A DNA stretch of 64,000 nucleotides from assembly GCF_024433635.1 (NCBI RefSeq), contig NZ_WNJZ01000010.1:31219-95218 (forward strand), read 5' to 3'. This DNA is from Ruminococcus sp. zg-924 (GTDB lineage: Bacteria > Bacillota > Clostridia > Oscillospirales > Acutalibacteraceae). Below the pieces are notes generated by a model. That model was not told where the DNA came from. It ran no database searches and saw only the letters and a program-made list of their open reading frames with translations. Below are positions 1 to 8,987 of this stretch, piece by piece; the stretch's first letter is position 1, and the number at the start of each line of letters is the position of its first letter. The position numbers and the translations under genes were made by a program.

Positions 1-81
1 ACTTAACAGCTCGATTGATTCCTCAACCGTCTGTGCACCGTCATCTATGCCGGGCAGAATGTGACAATGCAAATCAACCAT
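1..81 (-). CDS. cpsB: CpsB-type PHP tyrosine-protein phosphatase (partial, N-terminus only)
   Basis: The first 27 codons of a gene leaving the left edge. The translation begins MVDLHCHILPGIDDGAQT, which is the metal-binding N-terminus of the PHP-fold phosphatases CpsB/YwqE (HxH followed by PGIDDG). In capsule and exopolysaccharide loci this enzyme dephosphorylates the CpsD tyrosine kinase. It starts two bases after the stop codon of the kinase gene, so the order cpsC-cpsD-cpsB is that of a standard regulatory module. The rest of the protein lies outside the window, so completeness cannot be judged. Confidence 0.85.
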   Translation of the reverse strand, partial: MVDLHCHILPGIDDGAQTVEESIELLS

Positions 82-83
82 TT

Positions 84-848
84 TTATTTACCCTCGCTGC
101 TTTTGTGAACGTCACCGTTGTCGCCCCGCTGACTATCATAATAATAATAGTTATAGTTATAGCCGGGATACGAGCCGGTTTTCTCGCTGAATTCGCTGTA
201 AATTGCGCCGAAAATCTTTACACCTGCATTTTCAAGGTTTTTCTTCGCCTTTAATACAACATTTTTATCAGTTGCATTGTGCTTTACAACAAGCACTGCG
301 CCGTCCATATATCTGCCAAGAGCCGCAGCATCTGTAACAACAAAAACAGGCGGTGTATCGTAGATTATATAGTCATATTCCTTCTCCAGCTCATCTACAA
401 CCTCCTTCATCTTTGGGCTCGCCAAAAGCTCAGACGGATTCGGCGGTGTTGCACCGGCAAAGATTATACCCAAATCTCTGTCACGAACCTTTCTGATTAC
501 GTCGTGAAGCTCAACCTGTCCGGTAAGGATATTTGTAAGTCCGCTTGTCTTTCTTTGAGCATCAAAATAGCGGTGAATTGTCGGGCGGCGAAGGTCACAC
601 TCAACAAAGCAGACCTTTTTTCCGTAACCTGCCAACGTCAGGGCAAGGTTCAAGGCTGCGTTTGTTTTGCCCTCATTTGCAAGGGAGGAGGTTATCATAA
701 TGTTCTTGCACTTTTCAGCTACTGTTATGAATTCAAGGTTTGTGCTGAGCATCTTATATGCCTCGACAAACTGAAACGGTGCATTTTTATTTGCCACACT
801 GTAAAACTTTTTTACAATTGGCTTTTCCTTGTGCTTAAATATGCTCAT
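84..848 (-). CDS. cpsD: CpsD/CapB-family bacterial tyrosine kinase
   Basis: A cytoplasmic BY-kinase that autophosphorylates on a C-terminal tyrosine cluster and controls export and chain length of capsular polysaccharide or EPS together with CpsC. Visible features are a Walker A (SSLANEGKT, about residues 54-62), a Walker A' (VCFVECDLRRP, about 79-89), a Walker B (YIIYDTPP, about 158-165) and a tyrosine-rich tail (YPGYNYNYYYYD). The P-loop has NEGKT where GEGKS/T is more usual. Its start overlaps the stop of cpsC by four bases and cpsB follows directly, so translation is probably coupled. The 254-residue length is normal for the split Firmicute type, in which the membrane activator is a separate protein. 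Confidence 0.93.
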   Translation of the reverse strand: MSIFKHKEKPIVKKFYSVANKNAPFQFVEAYKMLSTNLEFITVAEKCKNIMITSSLANEGKTNAALNLALTLAGYGKKVCFVECDLRRPTIHRYFDAQRKTSGLTNILTGQVELHDVIRKVRDRDLGIIFAGATPPNPSELLASPKMKEVVDELEKEYDYIIYDTPPVFVVTDAAALGRYMDGAVLVVKHNATDKNVVLKAKKNLENAGVKIFGAIYSEFSEKTGSYPGYNYNYYYYDSQRGDNGDVHKSSEGK

Positions 849-1561
849 CTTGCAAACTCCTTTTCGTCAATCTCAGGAATGATTCCGAGCAAAGGAACTC
901 CCAATGTATTTGTAATATCGTTTTCTGTCTTAAACGTGTTTCTGAAGAATGTCTTAATAAACACAAAAGCAAGCGTAATCACAAGACCAATAAGTGCGCC
1001 AATTATAGCGTTCTTTTTCAAACTTGGGCTTACAGGGTTTCCGTTGTTTGAAATTCTTGCTTCGCTTATTACTTTAACGGAGCCTGCGTCAACCTTATCT
1101 TGAATTATCGGCGGAGCCACCTTAACAACATCGGCAATAACTTCCTTTGCAAACTCAGCGTCAGTACTGCGCATTTTTATGCTGATAACCTGCGTTTGAT
1201 CAATACAGGAAACAGAAATTGCTTTATAAAGCTGCTCATATGTCATGCTGAGCTTTAGGTCATCAATTACTTGCTGTAAAACGGTGTCAGATTTGATTAT
1301 GATTGAATACACCTCGGCAAGGTTCTGAGCCGCTACAATTTCAGCAGAGTTTACCGCCTGTGTATCATTTTTCTTGTTATTAACAATCAGCATAGCATCA
1401 GCTTCATACTGCTTTGGTATGAAAATCATTGAGCCAAAAAACGATATTGCACCTGCTATTACTGTAACAAGAACAAGCGGAATAATGTTTTTCCTAATAA
1501 TCTCAAATATAAATCTGAGGTCTATTTCTTTTTCGCTATGTTGTTCTTTTACTTCATCCAT
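845..1561 (-). CDS. cpsC: CpsC/Wzz-type chain-length regulator and kinase activator
   Basis: A membrane protein of the Wzz/polysaccharide co-polymerase family that activates CpsD and sets polymer length. Two membrane segments enclose an extracytoplasmic domain: one near residue 30 (IPLVLVTVIAGAISFFG) and one near residue 200 (AIIGALIGLVITLAFVF). The second is preceded by the proline-containing sequence (GNPVSP) typical of this family. I placed the start at the ATG reading MDEVKEQ because AAGGAG lies seven bases before it. Longer in-frame starts up to 1612 exist but have no ribosome site at a usable distance. It is first in the cpsC-cpsD-cpsB unit and has a good promoter upstream. Confidence 0.9.
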   Translation of the reverse strand: MDEVKEQHSEKEIDLRFIFEIIRKNIIPLVLVTVIAGAISFFGSMIFIPKQYEADAMLIVNNKKNDTQAVNSAEIVAAQNLAEVYSIIIKSDTVLQQVIDDLKLSMTYEQLYKAISVSCIDQTQVISIKMRSTDAEFAKEVIADVVKVAPPIIQDKVDAGSVKVISEARISNNGNPVSPSLKKNAIIGALIGLVITLAFVFIKTFFRNTFKTENDITNTLGVPLLGIIPEIDEKEFAR

Positions 1562-1624
1562 TGCCATTCTCCTTAGTATTTTTGTTCGAAAATTTATAAC
1601 ATAGTTACCCAAGTTTACTCTAAT

Positions 1625-1653
1625 ATATTAACCTATTTTTATCTTAATGTCAA
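1625..1653 (-). promoter_or_regulatory. Sigma-A promoter of cpsCDB
   Basis: On the minus strand TTGACA (1653-1648) and TAATAT (1630-1625) are separated by 17 bases and sit about 65 bases before the cpsC start. No operator was recognised. Confidence 0.75.
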
Positions 1654-1795
1654 CAAATCACGACTGCTTTCACTCATTTTTTACTTGCATAACAGGTAGA
1701 ATTTTCTTTTGTAAAGAACTATTTTTTATTGGCAAAATATTCAATTAGAAAGATATGGATATTTTCTCTCTTGCAGTTACATTTTATACCAAAAA

Positions 1796-1837
1796 AGCCG
1801 GTTGCTTTCAACTTATAAATTATGAAAGCAACCGACT
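1796..1837 (-). terminator. Rho-independent terminator after the dockerin protein gene
   Basis: A near-perfect 15-bp stem (1796-1810 with 1823-1837, one mismatch) is followed on the minus strand by six T. It lies about 40 bases beyond the stop codon of the dockerin gene. The rest of the 316-base gap 1562-1877 holds the cps promoter and nothing else I can identify. Confidence 0.85.
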
Positions 1838-1877
1838 TTAATTTAACTTAAAGGCAACATCTTGTGCATAAGTATTA

Positions 1878-3521
1878 TTATGGAGCAACTTTAATAACTA
1901 CATATAGTTTTATATTATCATCTGAAGTCATACCTGTAATTTGTGTGATTGAGTTACTCATTGTTCCCCAACCGTTAGAATCAATTCCGCCGTCAAGACC
2001 TGAATGCCAGAAATTGACGCTTTTCCCCTTATATGTGGCAGGATAATAAATACCAACATGGTGCAAGGAACTTGACAGATTTTCAGCTGCCTTACCGTTG
2101 TATGTTCTGTTTGAGAACTGCCAGATAATGTCGCCTTTTTCAAGAACACCGGACTGAAGCATTGCGTCTTTTGACTTATAGTAATATCTCTTTACCTGCT
2201 GTTGCGAATACATCTCATACCAGCTTATGCCGTCTGATTTATCAAGCGTAGGTATTTTTACGCCGGTTGGCGAATAGTATTGACATTTTTTTGAGTTATG
2301 TAAGCCTGCGAAATAGCCGTCGCTGTTTGTTGCTGAATTGTCACCCTTGCCGTAAGTACAGGCGGCATACAAAGTATGCCATACAAAGCCCGTATTGCTC
2401 ATTTTGCAATCTCCAACAGCATCATTGTGACCAAAAGCTTTACCTTTCAGTGCGTTGGGTACACGGCAATCAGCTCCTGCATACGGCGTTCCTATATAAT
2501 AATCAGGCTTTGAGCTGTCAAAATCGTGATTATCAAGCCAGCTAAGGTAATAGCTAAATTTAAAGCCAAGCACCTCTGACAAGCTTTTTGTTCCTCTTTT
2601 CATACCATTAACGATATTATCTTCAGTTATCGGCGCAGGCAGGTTTAAATTTGTAACCGTTACTGTGCAGGTTGCACTTTTTCCGTTATATGTTGTTGCT
2701 GTTATCTTTGCTGTACCGGCTTTCTTTGCCGTTACCAAACCGCCCGAAGAATTAACTGACGCAACACTTGTGTTGTTGCTTTTATATTTTACGTTTGCTC
2801 CCTCGCCAATTGGGAAAGATGTGTCAAGATAGTAGCTTTCGCCGAGGTTAAGGTTCAGCAGAATTCTGTTTAGAGTAATGCTTGTAGGCGCTTTTTTTAC
2901 AGTTACCGTGCAAGAGGCTGTTGCACCATTTGCAGTTTTTATTGTAACAACGGCTTTTCCGACACTTTTTGCACTCAACACCCCGCCTCTTAAAGTTACT
3001 GTTACAACAGACGTATTGTCGCTTGAATAAACAGCGGTTGTCAGATTCGTTCCGGTTGGCGAGGATTTTATAAGCGTATAGCTCTCACCCACTCCAAGCG
3101 TTAGGGCGGATTTATTAAGCGTAACCGTGTCGGAGCCAACAGATGAAATTGCTTTGCCGATACCCGTTATTGCTATTGGTATTTGCAAAGCATATTTTTG
3201 TATATACAGACTGTCAAGAAGATTAACCTTGCCGTTTCTGTCAACGTCGGCGCAAATCTTTTGGCTGTCTGATATCCCAATTATCGAAAGTGAATTTTTC
3301 TGAACCTCTATGGCATCACGAAGCGTTACATTGCCGTCTGAGTTTACGTCACCGAGTATAGGCGTACTTTTCTCTGCCGCTGACTGAACATTGTTATTTG
3401 TTTCAAGCGTTTCCTGTTTAACTGCACCTGCCGAAATTGCTGAAAGCGTCATCAAGCTTGCTATGCATACACACAAAACCGACCTTGCTTTTATCCATGT
3501 AGTCCTGTTTTTCTTTTTCAT
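1878..3521 (-). CDS. Secreted dockerin / Big_2 / NlpC-P60-like protein
   Basis: An exported protein of about 547 residues. In order it has a signal peptide (basic MKKKNRTTWIK then a hydrophobic stretch, about 1-34), a type I dockerin with two calcium loops (GDVNSDGNVTLRDA and ADVDRNGKVNLLDS, about 57-115), two bacterial Ig-like Big_2 domains (about 135-300), and a C-terminal region resembling NlpC/P60 cysteine peptidases (GDCKMSNTGFVWHTL, then GDIIWQF, then HHVGIYYP). The dockerin implies attachment to a cohesin scaffold, which is not in this window. In NlpC/P60 enzymes the nucleophile is usually in DCSGFV; here extra residues lie between the Cys and the aromatic turn, so activity is uncertain. 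The ATG at 3521 was chosen because the signal peptide starts there. It is transcribed alone, with a terminator downstream. Confidence 0.8.
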   Translation of the reverse strand: MKKKNRTTWIKARSVLCVCIASLMTLSAISAGAVKQETLETNNNVQSAAEKSTPILGDVNSDGNVTLRDAIEVQKNSLSIIGISDSQKICADVDRNGKVNLLDSLYIQKYALQIPIAITGIGKAISSVGSDTVTLNKSALTLGVGESYTLIKSSPTGTNLTTAVYSSDNTSVVTVTLRGGVLSAKSVGKAVVTIKTANGATASCTVTVKKAPTSITLNRILLNLNLGESYYLDTSFPIGEGANVKYKSNNTSVASVNSSGGLVTAKKAGTAKITATTYNGKSATCTVTVTNLNLPAPITEDNIVNGMKRGTKSLSEVLGFKFSYYLSWLDNHDFDSSKPDYYIGTPYAGADCRVPNALKGKAFGHNDAVGDCKMSNTGFVWHTLYAACTYGKGDNSATNSDGYFAGLHNSKKCQYYSPTGVKIPTLDKSDGISWYEMYSQQQVKRYYYKSKDAMLQSGVLEKGDIIWQFSNRTYNGKAAENLSSSLHHVGIYYPATYKGKSVNFWHSGLDGGIDSNGWGTMSNSITQITGMTSDDNIKLYVVIKVAP

Positions 3522-3556
3522 AATCCGCACCAATTTTCAGAATATATCCTATTAAG

Positions 3557-3593
3557 AAAGCAGGTAATGAATTAACATTTCACCTGCTTTTTT
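3557..3593. other. Hairpin upstream of the dockerin gene (plus-strand terminator shape)
   Basis: A 9-bp perfect stem (3557-3565 with 3582-3590) is followed on the plus strand by TTT beyond the paired TTT, the form of an intrinsic terminator reading rightwards. No plus-strand gene ends here. It lies about 35-70 bases upstream of the dockerin start, so it would sit in that gene's leader or block antisense transcription. The remainder of the gap 3522-3907 is AT-rich; I see no gene or clear promoter in it. Confidence 0.5.
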
Positions 3594-3907
3594 GATTATA
3601 ACTATCTTATAAGGAATTTATACTATTGTAATTTTATTATGTTACATAGTTTATTTGTAATTTGTGAAGTCTTATCAATTGCTTTCCTAAGAAACAGCAA
3701 AAATGACAATTACATAAATCGGAATTATAATCCGACAATCACCGTGAACTCCAATTTAACATTCAGTTTTACTTTTTTATTATAAGCTTTCATCATCACT
3801 GTGTCAAGATAGGCAAAATCAAAACACATACATCAGATCGTAACAAACCTCGGCGACAAAATCAGCGATATAATTTATTTATGAAATGTCGCCTGCAATG
3901 CAACAAA

Positions 3908-4135
3908 TTATACACCGAGCAAGCTTAGGTCAAACGCAAAGAGTGCCTCGTTGATTTCAAAAATATTGTAGATTCCGTTCATTATAAAATACTCGATGAT
4001 TATATCAAACTTATTGCTGTGCGATAGCGCAAAGCCGGCTTTCATAAGAAGCTCCTTTGTTTCATCAAGAGATAATTCAAGGGATATTGCAAAGGCTATT
4101 GCCGTTGTTTTGCTCGGCGTATTTGTCGTCAATGA
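3908..4135 (-). pseudogene. C-terminal remnant of a long-form macro-domain protein
   Basis: A second reading frame overlaps the end of the macro-domain gene. It reads [17 protein letters not shown], continues through [18 protein letters not shown] and ends [17 protein letters not shown]. From memory of the family, this matches the end of the roughly 330-residue clostridial macro-domain proteins that carry a regulator-like C-terminal domain. The part normally joining the two domains, about 100 residues, is missing, and the remainder is out of frame with the macro domain. An internal deletion plus frameshift near 4125-4140 explains this. It has no plausible ribosome site of its own, so I call it a fragment. 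Confidence 0.6.
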
Positions 4136-4640
4136 ACTGCTGAATATCACAGAACAGTTTTTCGCCGATAGAATATGCCTTTTTATCAAATACAACTATG
4201 TAAACAAGCATATCGTTTTCTAAAAGAAAATCGCTGATGGCGTCTGTTGCTACCTTTAAGGCTTCCGCCTTTGGATATCCGTATGCACCGGATGATATAA
4301 GAGGAAACGCTACGGTTTCACATTTATACTGCTTAGCGAGCACAAGAGAGTTTTCGTAGCAATCGGTAAGAAGCTGTTTTTCGTTATATTCGCCGCCACG
4401 CCATATCGGACCTACCGTATGGATTACGTATTTACAGGGCAACTTGTATGCTCCCGTAATTTTAGCCTTGCCGGTCGCACAGCCATCAAGCTTTATACAC
4501 TCCTCAAGCAGTCCTCTGCCTGCCGCTGCGTGTATTGCTCCGTCCACTCCTCCGCCGCCCAAAAGTGAATTATTTGCGGCGTTTACTATTGCGTCAACCT
4601 TCAACTTTGTTATATCAGCTCTTATTATTTTTATAGGCAT
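4077..4640 (-). CDS. Macro-domain ADP-ribose hydrolase / O-acetyl-ADP-ribose deacetylase
   Basis: A 187-residue protein that is almost entirely macro domain. The ligand-binding elements are present: [19 protein letters not shown] at the N-terminus, the glycine loop [14 protein letters not shown], and the distal loop [14 protein letters not shown]. Family members remove ADP-ribose from proteins or deacetylate O-acetyl-ADP-ribose in the cytoplasm. The domain ends around DDKYAEQ; the last ten residues ([10 protein letters not shown]) look like out-of-frame read-through caused by the deletion described for 3908-4135. The hydrolase core appears intact and may still work. It is a single gene between the dockerin gene and the exporter operon. 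Confidence 0.88.
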   Translation of the reverse strand: MPIKIIRADITKLKVDAIVNAANNSLLGGGGVDGAIHAAAGRGLLEECIKLDGCATGKAKITGAYKLPCKYVIHTVGPIWRGGEYNEKQLLTDCYENSLVLAKQYKCETVAFPLISSGAYGYPKAEALKVATDAISDFLLENDMLVYIVVFDKKAYSIGEKLFCDIQQFIDDKYAEQNNGNSLCNIP

Positions 4641-4818
4641 TTCATCAACCTCTCATCTCAATATTTATACAGTACGCATTTACATTTATTTTCATTTCAA
4701 ATTGTACCACATAATTCTCCTTATTCCAAATAATATAATCAGATTTTCCTTGAGCGTTATTTACGCTTAAACGGACTTTCATAATTGAGTTAACTTTACA
4801 TTAGTAACAAATGTCAAA

Positions 4819-4857
4819 AACACCCTCACACTAACATAAACTCAGTGTGAGGGTGTT
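4819..4857 (-). terminator. Terminator of the ABC exporter operon
   Basis: A perfect 14-bp inverted repeat (4819-4832 with 4844-4857) is followed on the minus strand by TTTTT. It lies just beyond the stop codon of the second ABC gene at 4871. Confidence 0.9.
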
Positions 4858-4870
4858 ACGGTTTTATGTG

Positions 4871-6649
4871 TTATTTACTGTCGGCAAACTGACTGTTATA
4901 CAGCTTTGCGTACAAGCCGTCCTTCTGCATAAGGGTCTCGTGATTTCCTACTTCAAGAATATCACCGTCCTGCATATATAGAATGTTGTCGGAGTCCTTA
5001 ATGGTAGAAAGTCTGTGTGCAATTACAAATGAGGTTTTGCCCCTCATCATCTCAGACATAGCCTCCTGAATAAGCACCTCAGTACGGGTATCAACCGATG
5101 AGGTTGCCTCGTCGAGAATCAGTATAGGCGGATTGTTTAGCATAGCTCTTGCAATTGTCAACAGTTGTCTTTGTCCCTGTGCAATGTTGCCTGCGCCCTC
5201 CTGCAATACAAAGTCATAGCCTCCGGGCAAAGATCTGATAAAGGCGTCGGCTCTGGCTTTTTTAGCCGCCTGTTCAACTTCCTCATCTGTTGCGTCAAGC
5301 TTGCCATAACGAATATTTTCACGGATTGTTCCGTTATAAAGCCAAGTATCCTGAAGCACCATTCCAAAGATTTCCCTTAGTCTTTCCCTCTTCATATCAC
5401 GGATATCAACCCCGTCAATTCTGATTGCGCCGCTTCTGACATCGTAAAAACGCATTATCAGGTTAACAAGCGTTGTTTTACCTGCACCGGTAGGACCAAC
5501 TATTGCTGTCTTTTCACCTGCGCCGATTGTAATATTTAAGTCGTGAATTAAGGTTTGGTGAGGGAGATAGCCGAATCTGATATGGTCAAACTCAACCTCA
5601 CCCTTAAGCTCAGATGGGAATTTGGGATTTTCAGCTTCCTTAACCTCTTCTTCTTCGTCAAGGAATTCAAAAATTCTTGCAGCGGCAGAGCCTGTTGACT
5701 GGATTATGTTTGTAATTTGCATTACCTGTGTAAGCGGCTGTGAAAACTGCCTGAGATACTGCGTGAACGACTGAATCATACCGATTGAAAGTCCGCCCAA
5801 AATAGCCATAATTGCGCCGGCAAAGCAAACAAGTGCATAGCCGAAGTTTGTCATATTCTGCATAATAGGCGTCAATGTTCCGGCAAGGAACTGTCCCTCT
5901 TTTGAGGCTTCGTAAAGCTTTTGGTTTGTGTCCTCAAAGTTTTCGATAACATCCTCTTCCCTACCAAATACAGTTACTACGTTGTGTCCGCTGTAATACT
6001 CCTCAACATAGCCGTTAAGCTGACCTGTTTTTGCCTGCTGTTCATTAAACTTTATCTGTGATTTTTTCGCAATTTTTGCGGAAATAAACAGTGCAACAGG
6101 CACTATGGCAAGCCCCACAAATGTCAGAACTCCGCTTATGCTGAACATAATTACCAAGATAATTACTATTGTAAAAATTGCATTAAGCACCTGATATATA
6201 CTCTGCTGAAGTGAGCTTGAAACAGTATCTACATCATTTGTTACACGGCTTAAAATGTCGCCGTAGGAATTTGTATCATAATAATTAAGAGGAAGCTTTG
6301 AGAGCTTTTTGTCTATGCTTTTTCTTAAATCAAATATTGTGTTTTCCGTAACACCTACAATAAGCCACGTTCCTATGTATGAGAACACAGCATTAAACGC
6401 ATATGCTCCGCCCATAAGAGCAAGGAAGGTAATAAAGCCCTTTGCCGCCTCACCGAAGTTTCCGCTTGTGAAAATCTCTGCAAGAGAGTTTGTTGCACAG
6501 CCCATAAACAGCGGCGCCAAGGAATATGCTATTGTTGAGAGCAAAACAAAAATAATTGCAATAATAAGCCTGCCACGATAGGGTTTAATGTAAGAAAACA
6601 GTCTTTTGTAAGCTCCGTCCTTCTTAGGGGATATTTTATTTTTTCTCAT
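4871..6649 (-). CDS. ABC exporter half-transporter, subunit 2
   Basis: A 592-residue membrane-fused ABC exporter with six membrane helices in the first 320 residues, then a nucleotide-binding domain with Walker A GPTGAGKTT (about 390), Q-loop LQDTWLYNGT, Walker B ILILDEATSS and H-loop IAHRLST. The catalytic Glu after Walker B is present. Its signature motif is IAQGQRQ instead of LSGGQ, a deviation typical of one partner in heterodimeric exporters. Its start overlaps the end of the preceding ABC gene by four bases, so the two products almost certainly form a heterodimer. Substrate cannot be inferred; lipids, peptides or drugs are all possible. Confidence 0.93.
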   Translation of the reverse strand: MRKNKISPKKDGAYKRLFSYIKPYRGRLIIAIIFVLLSTIAYSLAPLFMGCATNSLAEIFTSGNFGEAAKGFITFLALMGGAYAFNAVFSYIGTWLIVGVTENTIFDLRKSIDKKLSKLPLNYYDTNSYGDILSRVTNDVDTVSSSLQQSIYQVLNAIFTIVIILVIMFSISGVLTFVGLAIVPVALFISAKIAKKSQIKFNEQQAKTGQLNGYVEEYYSGHNVVTVFGREEDVIENFEDTNQKLYEASKEGQFLAGTLTPIMQNMTNFGYALVCFAGAIMAILGGLSIGMIQSFTQYLRQFSQPLTQVMQITNIIQSTGSAAARIFEFLDEEEEVKEAENPKFPSELKGEVEFDHIRFGYLPHQTLIHDLNITIGAGEKTAIVGPTGAGKTTLVNLIMRFYDVRSGAIRIDGVDIRDMKRERLREIFGMVLQDTWLYNGTIRENIRYGKLDATDEEVEQAAKKARADAFIRSLPGGYDFVLQEGAGNIAQGQRQLLTIARAMLNNPPILILDEATSSVDTRTEVLIQEAMSEMMRGKTSFVIAHRLSTIKDSDNILYMQDGDILEVGNHETLMQKDGLYAKLYNSQFADSK

Positions 6650-8382
6650 TTCTCCATATCCTCCTTACTCATCTGAGAGCTTACAATCTCCTTGTAAACG
6701 TCACAGGTTTTAAGCAGCTCGCTGTGAGTGCCTATACCGGCAACCTCTCCTTTTTCTATTACAATAATTCTGTCTGCGTCCATTATTGTGCTTATTCGCT
6801 GGGCAACTATAACAACAGTTGCGTTATCGGTTTCCTTTGCAAGCGCTGTTCGCAAAGCCTTGTCTGTTTTGAAGTCAAGGGCTGAGAAGCTGTCGTCAAA
6901 AACATATATTTCAGGCTTGCGTACAATTGCTCTGGCAATTGCAAGTCTTTGACGCTGACCGCCCGAAACATTTGTGCCTCCCTGTGAAATAGGAGAATTA
7001 AAGCCGTCCTCCTTCTTCATTATGAAATCATAGGACTGAGCAATTTTGACCGCCTCTTCAATTCTGTCCTCGTCTGCATTTTCATCACCGAAGGCTATGT
7101 TCGAGTCTATTGTGCCGGAAAACAGCACTGCCTTTTGAGGCACGAAGCCTATCTTATTTCTGAGCACCTCGGTGTCGTAATCACGGACGTCAACTCCGTC
7201 TACAAGCACCTGACCTTCACATACGTCGTAAAGGCGAGGAATAAGATTGACAATTGTGGACTTGCCCATTCCCGTACCACCAATTATCGCCGTAGTTTCA
7301 CCGGGCTTAGCCTCAAACGACAAATTTTTAATTGCAGGAAAGTCTGCACCGGGATATGTGAACGAAACGTCTTTAAATGCAAGATAGCCCTTTAATTCCG
7401 TATTATCGGTTGTCTGCTCTTTATTTTTAATTACAGGCTCGCAATCAAGAACCTCCTTTGCTCTTGCGGCAGCAGTAGCCGCACGGGGAAGCAAAATAAA
7501 CACAAGCGTGAGCATAATAACGGCCACCATAATCTGCATTATGTACTGTATAATAGCCATAACCTCACCGATTGTATAATCGATACCCTTATTAACCGAC
7601 TGGTTTGCCGCCATAAGCATAACCATAGCGGCAGTAAACGAAAGAATAAGAGTAAGGATTGGAAGAACAGAGTTTGTTGTTCTTTGAAGCTTTTTATTCG
7701 TCTTTTGATAATCCCTGTTAATCTTGTCAAACTTGTCGCTTTCAAACTCAGAGGTGCCAAAAGCTCTGATAACACGCACGCCCGTAAGCTTTTCACGCAT
7801 TACAAGATTTATGCGGTCGATTTTAAGCTGGATTTTTGTTGAAAGCGGTACAGCGATTTTTGCAATTAAAACAAGAACAACTGCCATAAGCGGAATTGAA
7901 ATTACCAGCACGCCCGAAAGACTTGGGCTGCTTGAAATTGCAAGAATTACTCCGCAAATACACATAATAGGCGCTTGCACAGCTATTCTAAGGCATTGAT
8001 TGATAAAGGTTTGCACCTGTGTAATATCATTGTTTGTTCTTGTAATAAGAGAGGACGCTGTGAATTTATCAATTTCTGTCTGCGAAAAATACTGAACCTT
8101 TTTGAAAATCCGGCTTCTTAAATTTCTGCCGACTGCCATTGAAACGGTTGCGGAGGCACGGCTTGTAATAATTCCGCAAATTACGCCGATTACAACAAGC
8201 AGCAGCATAATTCCGCCAACCTCAAAAACAAGAGGCATATTCTTTTCCGGAATAGCTTTGTCGATAAGCTTCATAAGCAGGGATGGCAGCCCCAAGGTGC
8301 AAAGGGTTGTGCCGATGACTGTTAAAACAATCAGCACAAGCTCCTTTTTAAACTTCAGAAGCTCTTTAAAAACGTATTTCAT
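6646..8382 (-). CDS. ABC exporter half-transporter, subunit 1 (degenerate ATPase site)
   Basis: A 578-residue half-transporter with an N-terminal six-helix domain and a C-terminal ATPase. It has Walker A GGTGMGKST and a canonical signature VSGGQRQRLAIARA, but Walker B reads IYVFDDSFSALD, so the catalytic Glu is replaced by Asp. Together with the altered signature in the partner this makes one non-hydrolysing nucleotide site, as known for TM287/288-type and LmrCD-type heterodimers. It overlaps both neighbours by four bases, consistent with translational coupling. No dedicated regulator is next to it. Confidence 0.93.
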   Translation of the reverse strand: MKYVFKELLKFKKELVLIVLTVIGTTLCTLGLPSLLMKLIDKAIPEKNMPLVFEVGGIMLLLVVIGVICGIITSRASATVSMAVGRNLRSRIFKKVQYFSQTEIDKFTASSLITRTNNDITQVQTFINQCLRIAVQAPIMCICGVILAISSSPSLSGVLVISIPLMAVVLVLIAKIAVPLSTKIQLKIDRINLVMREKLTGVRVIRAFGTSEFESDKFDKINRDYQKTNKKLQRTTNSVLPILTLILSFTAAMVMLMAANQSVNKGIDYTIGEVMAIIQYIMQIMVAVIMLTLVFILLPRAATAAARAKEVLDCEPVIKNKEQTTDNTELKGYLAFKDVSFTYPGADFPAIKNLSFEAKPGETTAIIGGTGMGKSTIVNLIPRLYDVCEGQVLVDGVDVRDYDTEVLRNKIGFVPQKAVLFSGTIDSNIAFGDENADEDRIEEAVKIAQSYDFIMKKEDGFNSPISQGGTNVSGGQRQRLAIARAIVRKPEIYVFDDSFSALDFKTDKALRTALAKETDNATVVIVAQRISTIMDADRIIVIEKGEVAGIGTHSELLKTCDVYKEIVSSQMSKEDMEK

Positions 8383-8936
8383 ACTTGACCTCCGTTGTCA
8401 CCGTCGGTTTTCTCAAACACTGACATAATAAGCCTTATGCCGTATGTCATAAGCATAAATCCAATAACCAAGCCAAGGGTCTGTGCGAGGAAAATCAAGT
8501 TGAAAATGCCGTAGATTGCGGCAAGCAGCACAAGAATTCCCAAAATAAGCGACAGAATCCAGCTTTTTGAACCTGTTTTTTTGACCTTGAAGGAATCTGC
8601 AATAGAGTTTATTCCGCTTACAAAAAGCCAGCCTGCAAAGATGCAGAGAATAAACGTATCAAGTAGAAGCCTAATGCCGGGAATAAACAATGAAACTACG
8701 GATAAAACCGCTGCGGCAATACCGGCTACAAGTCCAAGCGTTCCTACTGCCGCTTCTGACTTCGACTTTCCGCTGCTCTTATTTGACGCATAATCAAAGA
8801 TTGCACATATACCCCACGCTCCGAGCAAAACGGTAACAATCCATCCGCTGTTTAAAAACGTCAAGCCCGGAAAAAAGATACAGTAGATTGCGGCAAATAT
8901 AGAAAATATGCCAAAAATACAGTTAAAAACTTTCAT
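8379..8936 (-). CDS. HdeD-like (DUF308) membrane protein
   Basis: A 185-residue integral membrane protein with about six hydrophobic segments arranged as three similar pairs (for example TFLNSGWIVTVLLGAWGI, LLLDTFILCIFAGWLFVSGI and LAQTLGLVIGFMLMTYGI). That is the pattern of the DUF308/HdeD family. HdeD is linked to acid resistance in E. coli, but a role in Firmicutes is not established. It lies 51 bases after the giant surface-protein gene and overlaps the first ABC gene by four bases, so it is probably co-expressed with the exporter. Confidence 0.78.
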   Translation of the reverse strand: MKVFNCIFGIFSIFAAIYCIFFPGLTFLNSGWIVTVLLGAWGICAIFDYASNKSSGKSKSEAAVGTLGLVAGIAAAVLSVVSLFIPGIRLLLDTFILCIFAGWLFVSGINSIADSFKVKKTGSKSWILSLILGILVLLAAIYGIFNLIFLAQTLGLVIGFMLMTYGIRLIMSVFEKTDGDNGGQV

Positions 8937-8987
8937 AATATCACTCCATTTTTTATTATAAGACCTGCAAAATCAAGACCTTTTCAC

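Noticed and set aside
279..1103. A 274-codon plus-strand frame opposite cpsD/cpsC
   Set aside because: It is antisense to two clearly recognised genes and has no family features.
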